A DNA stretch of 64,000 nucleotides from Dactylosporangium sp040605635. Its GTDB lineage: Bacteria; Actinomycetota; Actinomycetes; Mycobacteriales; Micromonosporaceae. Below the pieces are notes generated by a model. That model was not told where the DNA came from, did no database searches, and was given only the letters and a program-made list of their open reading frames with translations. Shown piece by piece: positions 1 through 6,385 of this stretch. The stretch covers positions 1-64,000 of the forward strand of contig NZ_JBEXDG010000012.1 of the NCBI RefSeq assembly GCF_040605635.1, written 5' to 3'. Within the stretch, counting starts at the first letter, position 1. Every line of letters starts with the position of its first letter. Both the position numbers and the translations under genes were made by a program.

Positions 1-166
1 TATACGACCGACGCTTACCAGCAGGCACGACGGACATCCTCCCAGCAGAACCACAGTCCTGCTAACTCGGTGTCCACTCCCCGGGGGGAACCTCACGCGG
101 CCGGAAGAGGTGTCACGCTCGACGTCCTGGGAGACTGACGATCGATCGGTACGCGAGAAGGGTGTC

Positions 167-613
167 ATGCGGTCAACGGCTTGGGGTGCCTACAAAGGCA
201 TCACGGAGGCACTTCGTGCCCGGCTCGCCTCTGGCGAGCTGAAGCCGGGATCCACGCTGCCCTCCGAAGCCGTTTTGGTCACCGAGTACGGCGTCGCCCG
301 CAACACAGTGCGCCGAGCGCTGGATCAACTGGCCGAGGAGGGGTTGATCGCCACGCAGCCCGGGCGGGGGCGGCTGGTCAACGCGCCCGGTGAACGAAGT
401 ACACCGACGCAACCGCAGTACCAGCGCATCGCTGCCGAACTGCGGTCGCGGATCGAGTCCGGAGAGCTGCCCGCTGGCGCGCTCCTTCCAAGCGAGTCCG
501 CGTTGGTGAAGCAGCACGGCGTCGCTCGGGGCACAGCTCGGCAGGCGCTCGCGGCGCTCCAGGACGTCACGGTGTCGGTGCAGGGCAAGGGTCGCTTCGT
601 GAAGCCACGGTGA
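167..613 (+). CDS. GntR-family regulator with two winged-helix domains
   Basis: A 148-residue DNA-binding protein made almost entirely of two GntR-type winged helices, at about residues 8-72 and 84-146. Each has the LPSE(A/S)-LV-x-(Y/H)GVAR-T-R-AL pattern and a GRGR/GKGRF wing. There is no effector-binding C-terminal domain, unlike most GntR proteins. I chose ATG 167 because GAGAAGG lies just upstream; GTG 110 is an alternative that adds 19 residues. Small GntR proteins of this kind (KorSA is the best-known relative) repress transfer and excision genes in actinomycete integrative elements, which fits the position beside the transfer operon. A natural target is the 19-bp palindrome seen at 632-650 and 3002-3020; that pairing is an inference. 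Bases 1-166 hold no supportable gene. Confidence 0.88.
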   Translation: MRSTAWGAYKGITEALRARLASGELKPGSTLPSEAVLVTEYGVARNTVRRALDQLAEEGLIATQPGRGRLVNAPGERSTPTQPQYQRIAAELRSRIESGELPAGALLPSESALVKQHGVARGTARQALAALQDVTVSVQGKGRFVKPR

Positions 614-624
614 TCGTGCGCCAC

Positions 625-650
625 TAGTCTCGGACATGTGGAACATGTCC
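625..650 (+). promoter_or_regulatory. -10 box plus 19-bp palindromic operator at the start of the HD gene
   Basis: TAGTCT at 625-630 looks like a -10 box. One base further on starts the palindrome GGACATGTGGAACATGTCC (632-650); with the flanking C and G its arms are 9 bp and perfect. The start codon (GTG 638, or ATG 636) lies inside the operator about 7 nt after the -10 box, so the transcript is probably leaderless. The same arrangement recurs at 2995-3020. No good -35 hexamer is visible here. Confidence 0.6.
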
Positions 651-1183
651 GATGGGCGCGTGACCTCGCCGGGCGGATGCTGGCCGAACCGCTACCGACG
701 CGGTGGGCGCATGTTCAGGGCGTCGGGCACACCGCGGAGAACATCGCCCAGGTCGTCGGCGAAGACGCCGAACTTCTGGTGTGCGCGGCCTGGCTGCATG
801 ACATCGGCTACGCCCCTGACCTCAACCAGGCGGGCTTCCATCCCCTGGACGGCGCTCGGTATCTGCGCGACGTCGCACATGCCGACGACCGGCTCATTCG
901 CCTCGTCGCCAACCATTCCTGTGCGCTGATCGAGGCCCGCAACCGCGACCTCGGCGACGACCTTGCTCAGGAGTTCCCGAGCCCCGCGGACTTCGTCCTG
1001 GACGCGTTGACATTCTGCGACATGACCACCAGTCCGACGGGTGAGCGCGTCGACCTGGACGAGCGGCTCAGCGAAGCGTTCCAGCGGTACGGCAACGGGC
1101 ACCTCGTCACTCGGTCGCTCACCGAGGCACGTCCGTTGTTGGAGGCGTCGCTACAGCGGGTTGGGGAGGCTCTCCACCGCTGA
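638..1183 (+). CDS. HD-domain phosphohydrolase-like protein
   Basis: A 181-residue protein with the metal-binding pattern of the HD superfamily: His31, the HD doublet 54-55 in WLHDIGYAP, His68, His93 in NHS, and Asp128. HD proteins hydrolyse phosphomonoester or phosphodiester bonds in nucleotides; the substrate here cannot be read from sequence. It starts 25 bp after the GntR gene, with the start codon inside the 632-650 operator, so it is probably co-regulated with the transfer genes. Small HD proteins paired with a GntR gene are common cargo in actinomycete integrative elements. The 3' end overlaps the convergent minus-strand gene by 33 bp. Confidence 0.8.
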   Translation: MEHVRWARDLAGRMLAEPLPTRWAHVQGVGHTAENIAQVVGEDAELLVCAAWLHDIGYAPDLNQAGFHPLDGARYLRDVAHADDRLIRLVANHSCALIEARNRDLGDDLAQEFPSPADFVLDALTFCDMTTSPTGERVDLDERLSEAFQRYGNGHLVTRSLTEARPLLEASLQRVGEALHR

Positions 1184-1630
1184 CGCGAGTGAGCCCTGTT
1201 CGTTACGGGTCCACCTACGGCCGGCGCTGTCCAAGAACTCGATCTCGACCGGTTCCGGGTTGACGTACGAACGCAGCCAGGCAGCCGGCGCAGGCCGGCG
1301 GATCGTCTGGCCTGGCGGCACCATGCCGACGAACTCGACGTCTCGGTCATCGCCCGACGGCGAGGGATCCGGCATCGGGAGTTCGACCTCGTAGATCGGC
1401 ATGTCGCTGGCGTTGTGGATGTGGAACGCCAGCTCGCGGGTCCCGTCCGGCTTGCGGTACGCCTCAACCCAGGCGCTGATCCGAGCGGCCTGGCCGCGTC
1501 GTTCATCCTCGGCACGTTCGGCCTCGCGGTTCTGCTCCCTGCGCAGGAGCACGAAGCCCACGACGAACGCGCCCACTGTGCCGAGGGCGGAGAAAATGCT
1601 CGCGGCGGCATTGACCCAGTCGCTATCCAA
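1151..1630 (-). CDS. Small membrane-anchored protein of unknown function
   Basis: A 159-residue protein with one predicted membrane helix near the N-terminus (about residues 5-25, AAASIFSALGTVGAFVVGFV). A charged RREQNREAERAEDERR stretch follows, then a soluble domain of about 110 residues rich in beta-type sequence. I chose TTG 1630, since AGAGGAAG sits about 7 nt upstream and the longer frame to 1708 has no clear ribosome site. The start overlaps the end of the NUDIX gene by 8 nt, so it is likely translated by coupling as the third gene of a XRE-NUDIX-membrane operon. I do not recognise the family. Confidence 0.6.
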   Translation of the reverse strand: MDSDWVNAAASIFSALGTVGAFVVGFVLLRREQNREAERAEDERRGQAARISAWVEAYRKPDGTRELAFHIHNASDMPIYEVELPMPDPSPSGDDRDVEFVGMVPPGQTIRRPAPAAWLRSYVNPEPVEIEFLDSAGRRWTRNEQGSLASAVESLPNPL

Positions 1631-2099
1631 GGTGCGGCTTCCTCTTGCCCGCAAGGTAATGGGAAATCCGCAGCCGCATCGACCGATGCATCTGAAGCCC
1701 CTCAACATCGGCGGGCGGGACCCAGTGCACCTCTCGTGACTCTGAGCTCGGCGTCGGCGTGCCGCCGAGCGGGCGGGCCGTGTAGACGATGGAGAACTCC
1801 TGCCGAGCCTCGCCGTTGCTGGTGTAGAGGATGACGTGCCGTGGGTCGGTGTAGATGCCGACGAGGCCGGTCACCTCGACGTGGATTCCGGTCTCCTCAA
1901 GGGTTTCCCGGACCGCGCAGTCGGTCATCGACTCCCCGGGATCCATCGCGCCGCCCGGTAGCGCCCAGTTGTCGTTGTCCGTCCGCCGGATCAGCAGCAG
2001 CGACCCCGACTCGTCGACCACGACGACGTTCGCTGACGGCACGACGCTGTTCGCCGGTGGTGCGGCTGGGTCGTCGAAGTAGTCGATGCGGCGAGCCAT
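1623..2099 (-). CDS. NUDIX hydrolase
   Basis: A 158-residue protein with a complete Nudix box at residues 50-72: Gly50, Glu56, Arg64-Glu65, Glu68-Glu69, Gly71-Ile72. Such proteins cleave nucleoside diphosphates linked to another moiety using a divalent metal held by the box glutamates; the substrate is not predictable here. Start ATG 2099 is preceded by GAGG. The gene lies 10 nt after the XRE-type regulator gene on the same strand and overlaps the next gene by 8 nt, giving a tight three-gene operon inside the mobile element. Confidence 0.9.
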   Translation of the reverse strand: MARRIDYFDDPAAPPANSVVPSANVVVVDESGSLLLIRRTDNDNWALPGGAMDPGESMTDCAVRETLEETGIHVEVTGLVGIYTDPRHVILYTSNGEARQEFSIVYTARPLGGTPTPSSESREVHWVPPADVEGLQMHRSMRLRISHYLAGKRKPHLG

Positions 2100-2109
2100 G
2101 GCAGGGACC

Positions 2110-2844
2110 TCAATCCAGTGGTGTGGCGTCGTTCCAGACCCGATCGAAGCTCTCCGTGTACGTGCCGACCATGTCCCCGCCGGAGACGTGCCGCAGATGC
2201 AGCACCGGCGCGTTGGAGGCGGGCGTGCCGTAGATGTGGGTGTTGACGAGGACCTGGTCGTCGGCGCGGTAGATCGAGTTGTAGAGGATCGTGCGGTGCA
2301 GCCGGAACTCGATGCCGTCGAGGTTCCGTAGCGGCTGGTAGAGCACGATGGCGTTGCGGCACCGAGCGGCCATGTCCATGTCGATGCCTTCATCGATGCC
2401 GCGTTGGGTGACTTCGGCGCTGTCCGGGTCGCCGATGAGGATGCGGATGGTCGCGCCGTCCGCGGCCTTGCGGCGGAAGATGCGCTGGATGCCGGTGTCC
2501 TCGGGGATGAACAGGCCGCTGTAGGCCAGGACGCCGATCTCGCGTTCGGCGTTGTCGAAGAACATCCGCCACATGTCCGACGGCACCGTCCAACGCGCCG
2601 GGTAGATGTTGATGATCTCGCTCTCGGAGGCGTTCGCGACCTGGTCACGGGTCAGCGCGTCCGGCCACAGATACGCCTCATCCACCCCGAGGTGCGCGGC
2701 GACGGCGTAGCGATGACGGCGGTACGGCAACCGCCCACTGATCCAGCGCTCCACGCTCTTGGGGTCGACTTCGAGCACCTCAGCGAGGCGATTCGGAGTG
2801 AGGCCGCGTTCCAGCAGCGCTGAACGCAGGCGTTCGTTCGACAT
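2110..2844 (-). CDS. XRE-type HTH regulator with a C-terminal phospholipase-D-like/DUF5919-like domain
   Basis: A 244-residue protein. Residues about 8-55 form a helix-turn-helix (ERGLTPNRLAEVLEVDPKSVERWISGRLP). Residues about 90-244 form an alpha/beta domain (EIGVLAYSG, GATIRILIGDPDS, YNSIYRADDQVLVN) like those often annotated as DUF5919 or PLD-like in actinomycete mobile elements. No intact HxKxxxxD motif is visible, so catalysis is doubtful and the domain may be a sensor. Start ATG 2844 has GGGGAG upstream. It is first in an operon with the NUDIX gene and the small membrane protein, and divergent from the transfer operon. Confidence 0.7.
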   Translation of the reverse strand: MSNERLRSALLERGLTPNRLAEVLEVDPKSVERWISGRLPYRRHRYAVAAHLGVDEAYLWPDALTRDQVANASESEIINIYPARWTVPSDMWRMFFDNAEREIGVLAYSGLFIPEDTGIQRIFRRKAADGATIRILIGDPDSAEVTQRGIDEGIDMDMAARCRNAIVLYQPLRNLDGIEFRLHRTILYNSIYRADDQVLVNTHIYGTPASNAPVLHLRHVSGGDMVGTYTESFDRVWNDATPLD

Positions 2845-2898
2845 GGCTCCCCGTCGCAGGACGTCCCGGCAGATGCCCACAGTAGGCGAGACATCTTC

Positions 2899-2928
2899 AA
2901 CACGTCCAGCCATGACCTGAACACGTCC
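2899..2928. promoter_or_regulatory. Direct repeat AACACGTCC, possible operator
   Basis: AACACGTCC occurs at 2899-2907 and again at 2920-2928, 21 bp apart (two helical turns), in the divergent promoter region between the XRE gene and the transfer operon. The geometry suits a regulator binding one face of DNA, and autoregulation by the XRE protein is plausible. Nothing beyond the repeat itself supports this. Confidence 0.35.
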
Positions 2929-2971
2929 CGTTGTCAGACCGCATGCTCATGGCATCGAAGCATGACGAACC

Positions 2972-3022
2972 TTCACTGGCCATCCGCTTCGCTCTAGACT
3001 TGCACATGTACATCATGTGCAA
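2972..3022 (+). promoter_or_regulatory. Promoter and palindromic operator of the transfer operon
   Basis: TTCACT (2972-2977) and TAGACT (2995-3000) are separated by 17 bp, a good -35/-10 pair. One base after the -10 box begins GCACATGTACATCATGTGC (3002-3020); with the flanking bases its arms TTGCACATG and CATGTGCAA are perfect 9-bp complements around TACAT. It matches the operator at 632-650 in 14 of 19 positions and sits at the identical distance from the -10 box. ATG 3006 lies where transcription should start, in frame with the next gene. Confidence 0.65.
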
Positions 3023-3065
3023 CTTATCGAGGAGGGCCGGTGGCGAACCGAAAGGAGCCATTTCC

Positions 3066-3239
3066 TTGCCACTCCCCGGCCCGCTCGACGGTGAAAGCCG
3101 CTGCCCGTGCGGAGCGCAGCTCGACCGGGACAGCCGTAACTCCTGCAAGAAGTGCCGCTCCCGGGTCTGCTGGCAGCGCCGGCACACCGGCCGCATCCAT
3201 CGCCGCCCCGGACCTTCCACTACTCCCCCGAACGCCTGA
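3066..3239 (+). CDS. Small Cys-rich (zinc-ribbon-like) element protein
   Basis: A 57-residue basic protein with CPCG and CKKC pairs (CPCGAQLDRDSRNSCKKC) and a third Cys soon after, which looks like a small zinc ribbon followed by an Arg/His-rich tail. TTG 3066 is chosen because AAAGGAG (3051-3057) lies 8 nt upstream. A leaderless start at ATG 3006 is also in frame, would add 20 residues, and would mirror the HD gene. Strong G/C third-position bias supports this frame over GTG 3040, which has its own GGAGG. It is the first gene of the transfer operon; its role is unknown, perhaps DNA binding. Confidence 0.5.
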   Translation: MPLPGPLDGESRCPCGAQLDRDSRNSCKKCRSRVCWQRRHTGRIHRRPGPSTTPPNA

Positions 3240-3256
3240 CCCGAAAGGAGTCCACA

Positions 3257-3451
3257 CTGTTCGTCTCGGTCTCAGCCGTCCTGTTGCTCGGGCTGCTCGT
3301 GTACCTGTTGTGGCGCTACGCCCGCCTCTCCATCTGGCACATCGGCGTCTGCGTCCTGTTCGGCTACTTCCTCGCCACGTCCACGGTCGGCCCTCACCTC
3401 GGCCGGCTGATCAGCGCCGCTGTCCAGTACCTCGCCGGGCTGGACCTGTGA
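3257..3451 (+). CDS. Small two-helix membrane protein, probable CTG start
   Basis: A 64-residue hydrophobic protein with two membrane helices (SVSAVLLLGLLVYLLWRYA and IWHIGVCVLFGYFLATSTV). Proteins of this size and pattern commonly precede DUF2637 genes in actinomycete integrative elements and may act like Spd spread proteins in intramycelial transfer; that role is inferred. AAAGGAG at 3244-3250 lies 6 nt before CTG 3257, and no ATG, GTG or TTG is suitably placed, so a rare CTG start is the simplest reading. The stop overlaps the next start (GTGA). Confidence 0.6.
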   Translation: MFVSVSAVLLLGLLVYLLWRYARLSIWHIGVCVLFGYFLATSTVGPHLGRLISAAVQYLAGLDL

Positions 3452-4083
3452 CCAGACAACGCGACGGCTGGGTCGTCGCCGGAATGCTCATCGCCGCGAC
3501 CTCAGCAGCGGTCGCCAGCTTCACCGGACTGCGCGGGCTGGCGATGCTCAGCGGCTGGCCCGAACGGCTCGCGATCCTGCTGCCGGTCACCATCGACGCC
3601 TACGCCATGACCGCAGCCAGGGTGTGGCTGTCCGGCACCAACCCGAAGCGCGCGGTCCGGTTCGCCCGCGCCAACGCGATCGGCGCCATCACGACCAGCA
3701 TCGTTGGCAACGCCGCCTACCACGCAGCAGCAGCCGACCTCATCACCGTGACCTGGCCCGTCGTGGTGGCCGTCGGTGCCGTACCGGCAGCAGTCCTCGG
3801 CCTGACCGCCCACCTGCACGCGGTCCGGACCGTCGAAGACCCTCCGGAACCCGGTCCGGCCCCGAGTCCGGCCCAGAAGCCGACGGTCCGGACCGAGGAC
3901 GAACTCCTCGCCGCAGCACGCGACGCCGATGCCCAGCACCGCGCCGCCAACAACGGGCGGCCCATCACCCGCGACGCGCTCCGCACGACCCTGCGCATCT
4001 CCGGACCGCGAGCGACCGCACTCCGGCGGCAGCTCGCCGACGCATCCCAAGCACCCGAACGAAAGGAGGCGCACACCAACTGA
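3448..4083 (+). CDS. DUF2637-family membrane protein
   Basis: A 211-residue protein with about four predicted membrane helices in the first 135 residues, then a Pro-rich linker (EDPPEPGPAPSPAQKP), then a helical C-terminal region with a helix-turn-helix-like stretch (TRDALRTTLRISGPRATALRRQL). DUF2637 proteins sit beside FtsK-type translocases in actinomycete integrative elements and plasmids and are thought to help DNA transfer. GTG 3448 overlaps the previous stop by 4 nt, and the gene overlaps the next by TGATG, so translation is coupled. The frame is open back to GTG 3040, but the upstream part shows no coding character. Confidence 0.75.
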   Translation: MTRQRDGWVVAGMLIAATSAAVASFTGLRGLAMLSGWPERLAILLPVTIDAYAMTAARVWLSGTNPKRAVRFARANAIGAITTSIVGNAAYHAAAADLITVTWPVVVAVGAVPAAVLGLTAHLHAVRTVEDPPEPGPAPSPAQKPTVRTEDELLAAARDADAQHRAANNGRPITRDALRTTLRISGPRATALRRQLADASQAPERKEAHTN

Positions 4084-4352
4084 TGCCCGAGGCACCGAGA
4101 CCCACCGTCGACCGCAACGCCGTCCTCGCCCACGTGGACGCGGCGCTACACCGTGGCACCCGCGTCGCCCTCTGGACCTCCATCGCCGACATCCCCGTGC
4201 TCCTGGCCGAGATCGAACGGCAAGCAACGCTGCTGACCGTCGCCCGCACCGAGTACGCCAACCTCCTCGCCGCCGCCCGCGCCGCACTCGACGCGCACAC
4301 CGACGGAGAGCCCGACGCCCTGACGTACCTCCGGGACGAGGTGCAGCAGTGA
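4083..4352 (+). CDS. Small helical protein in the transfer operon
   Basis: An 89-residue, mostly helical protein (RNAVLAHVDAALHRG, IPVLLAEIERQATLL, EYANLLAAARAALDAH) of unknown function. A GAAAGGAGG ribosome site lies inside the upstream gene, and start and stop overlap both neighbours (TGATG before, GTGA after). That position, directly before the FtsK-type gene, suggests an accessory role in DNA transfer. I recognise no family. Confidence 0.7.
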   Translation: MPEAPRPTVDRNAVLAHVDAALHRGTRVALWTSIADIPVLLAEIERQATLLTVARTEYANLLAAARAALDAHTDGEPDALTYLRDEVQQ

Positions 4353-6067
4353 GGGCCTACGGCAGACGACACCGCGCCTGGCGACGACGACACAGCCAGC
4401 CGTTGATGCTCGTCGCCGACGAGCCGAGCGTCATCGCCGGCCTCGCCCGACTGCTCTACCGCTACCGCTCCGAACTCGCACCGCTCACCTCCGCCCTGAC
4501 CCTGTTCGGCACGGCAATGTTCCTGCACCTGAGCCACCCGACCACCTGGCCATGGGTCCTGGTTGCCGCTGCCGCTGTCATCGCACGCGTCTTGACCCGT
4601 GGAGAGCGGTTGGAGGAACGGCTCTACGCCGCAACCGCGACGGCATGCGCGGGCGGCTGGCTCGCCGTCGCTGTAGCCGCAGGCCCTTGGCACCGGCCGC
4701 TCCCGACGCTGCTCGTCGTCGGCACGCTCGTCGCCGCAGTGCCGTGGTGGACGCACCGACGACGGAGGGCACGCGTCCGGGTCGACCGCGCCGTCCAGGC
4801 GTGGCCGGACGTTGCCGACAGTATCGGTCTCGCCGGGTCGCGGGTCATGTCCGCCGTGGTCGACGTCTGGGGCTGGCGCGCCCGCATCAAGCTCAGCAAC
4901 GGCCAGACCGTCGCCGACGTCATCAGCCGCGTTCCTGCTATCGAATCCGGCCTCGGCACCCGCACAGGCGCCGTACGCGTCGAAGCAGACCCCGCCCACG
5001 CCGGACGAGCGATCGTGCGCGTCCTCGCCGAAGACCCACACGCCGGCGCCATCCCATGGCACGGCCCGAGCGCCAAGTCCGTCACCGACCCGATCGAACT
5101 CGGAGTCTTCGAAGACGCCACACAGGTCCGGCTGTCGCTGCTCCGCAAGCACGTCCTGATCGGCGGCACCACCGACTCAGGCAAGAGCGGCGTGCTCAAC
5201 ATCGTCCTCGGCAACCTCGCCGCCTGCCCCGACGTTGTCCTCTGGGGTATCGACCTCAAGGGCGGCATGGAACTGCGCCCCTGGGCGTCGTGCCTCGCCC
5301 GGCTCGCCACCACACCCGCCGAAGCGGCAGCGCTCCTCCGCGACGGCGTCCGCATCCTCAACGCCCGCGCCGAAGCGCAGAGCCGCGACGGCTCCCGGAC
5401 CTGGACACCGACACCCCAGGCACCCGCACTCGTCATCGTGGTCGACGAGTACGCCGAACTCGTCGAACAAGCCGCCGCAGCCGTCGAGTCCGCGGAGTCC
5501 ATCGCCCGGCGCGGGCGAGCGATCGCCGTGACCCTCCTCGCCGCCAACCAACGCCCGACCCAGAAGTCCATGGGCGGCGGCGCGCTCCGATCGCAGATGA
5601 GCGTCCGCATCTGCCTCCGAGTCAGAGAGCGCCGCGACGTCGATCTCATCCTCGACAACGGCATGCTCAGCGCCGGCTGGCACGCCCACACCCTCGACGC
5701 ACCCGGCAAGTTCTACTTCCTCGCCGACGGCCACACCCAACCCCGGCGCGCCCGCGCCTACCTCGTCACCGACGACAACGTCCAAGACACTGCGGCCCGC
5801 TACGCCGACACCCGACCAGCGCTCGACGCGCTGTCCGAAACAGCGCTCCAGGCGCCCGACGACGAGCCGGTCATCGAGGGCGAAGTCATCGACCCCGAAG
5901 TCACCCTCACCATGGCGCTGCGCGACGCCCCGAGCGACGGCCTCAGCGTCCCCGAACTCATGCACTTCACCGGAATGGGCCGCACATGGATCTACGACCG
6001 ACTCCAAACCCGCGCCGAACAAGGCACCGCCCGGCAGGTCAGCCGCGGACGCTGGCGCGCCGACTGA
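4349..6067 (+). CDS. FtsK/SpoIIIE-type DNA translocase (Tra-like)
   Basis: A 572-residue ATPase that probably moves double-stranded DNA between mycelial compartments or cells, as Tra proteins of actinomycete integrative elements do. Residues about 40-135 hold hydrophobic membrane segments. The FtsK motor domain spans about 230-480, with Walker A GGTTDSGKS at 272-280, Walker B ALVIVVDEYAE near 360-370, and the downstream AANQRPTQKSMGG segment. The last 60 residues (SDGLSVPELMHFTGMGRTWI) form a winged-helix like the FtsK gamma domain, which reads DNA sequence. GTG 4349 overlaps the previous stop by 4 nt. No relaxase is needed by this transfer type and none is seen. Confidence 0.9.
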   Translation: MRAYGRRHRAWRRRHSQPLMLVADEPSVIAGLARLLYRYRSELAPLTSALTLFGTAMFLHLSHPTTWPWVLVAAAAVIARVLTRGERLEERLYAATATACAGGWLAVAVAAGPWHRPLPTLLVVGTLVAAVPWWTHRRRRARVRVDRAVQAWPDVADSIGLAGSRVMSAVVDVWGWRARIKLSNGQTVADVISRVPAIESGLGTRTGAVRVEADPAHAGRAIVRVLAEDPHAGAIPWHGPSAKSVTDPIELGVFEDATQVRLSLLRKHVLIGGTTDSGKSGVLNIVLGNLAACPDVVLWGIDLKGGMELRPWASCLARLATTPAEAAALLRDGVRILNARAEAQSRDGSRTWTPTPQAPALVIVVDEYAELVEQAAAAVESAESIARRGRAIAVTLLAANQRPTQKSMGGGALRSQMSVRICLRVRERRDVDLILDNGMLSAGWHAHTLDAPGKFYFLADGHTQPRRARAYLVTDDNVQDTAARYADTRPALDALSETALQAPDDEPVIEGEVIDPEVTLTMALRDAPSDGLSVPELMHFTGMGRTWIYDRLQTRAEQGTARQVSRGRWRAD

Positions 6068-6142
6068 ACGTCCGCACGGACGTCCGTCCGCCTCGCGCAT
6101 GCGTCTGCGCCATCAACGCGCGGACGGACGACGGACGGACGT
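6068..6142. repeat. Long GGACG-rich inverted repeat after the translocase gene
   Basis: Immediately after the translocase stop is a 75-nt imperfect hairpin. The inner arms are 11 bp and perfect (GCGGACGGACG and its complement); the outer arms are ACGTCCG at 6068-6074 and CGGACGT at 6136-6142. The arms are built from repeats of GGAC/GGACG. It could be a terminator, although no T-run follows, or a recognition site for the translocase winged helix, as the clt/TRS repeats are in Streptomyces conjugative plasmids. Confidence 0.5.
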
Positions 6143-6191
6143 CCAGCCGAGAGGAGGTGCAACGCCCCGGAAACGCCGCTGCCGAGCCGCC

Positions 6192-6323
6192 GTGACTGAC
6201 GTCCAGGTCGCCGCAGTCGAAACCACACCGATGACCGACGACGAGCGCGCCGATGCCGTCCACGCCCTCGCCGTCCTCATCGCCAAGTACGAGCACCGCC
6301 GCAACCGATGTCAAGCCGACTGA
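6192..6323 (+). CDS. Small acidic protein before the recombinase gene
   Basis: A 43-residue reading frame (start GTG 6192, or ATG 6231 for a 30-residue form) containing MTDDERADAVHALAVLIAKY and a basic end. A strong GAGGAGG lies near 6151-6157, rather far from GTG 6192, so the start is uncertain. Small proteins of this type are common between the transfer and integration genes of actinomycete elements. It has no recognisable domain and is too short to be a standard excisionase. Confidence 0.4.
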   Translation: MTDVQVAAVETTPMTDDERADAVHALAVLIAKYEHRRNRCQAD

Positions 6324-6328
6324 TCCGT

Positions 6329-6362
6329 CCGGTCGGTGGCGACCAGCATCGTCACCGACCGG
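6329..6362. promoter_or_regulatory. Perfect 10-bp inverted repeat upstream of the recombinase gene
   Basis: CCGGTCGGTG (6329-6338) and CACCGACCGG (6353-6362) are perfect complements around a 14-nt loop, just before the recombinase ribosome site. It could be a terminator for the operon upstream, an operator, or part of an attachment site. No T-run follows, which weakens the terminator reading. Confidence 0.45.
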
Positions 6363-6385
6363 CCACAGACATAAGGACACGAACG

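Noticed and set aside
1..166. Left attachment site of the element
   Set aside because: No match to the tRNA 3' half is present here; the left end must lie outside the window.
3040..4083. A single 347-residue reading frame across the first transfer genes
   Set aside because: Only the last 211 codons have membrane-protein character and a coupled GTG start. The upstream part overlaps two better-supported small genes in other frames.
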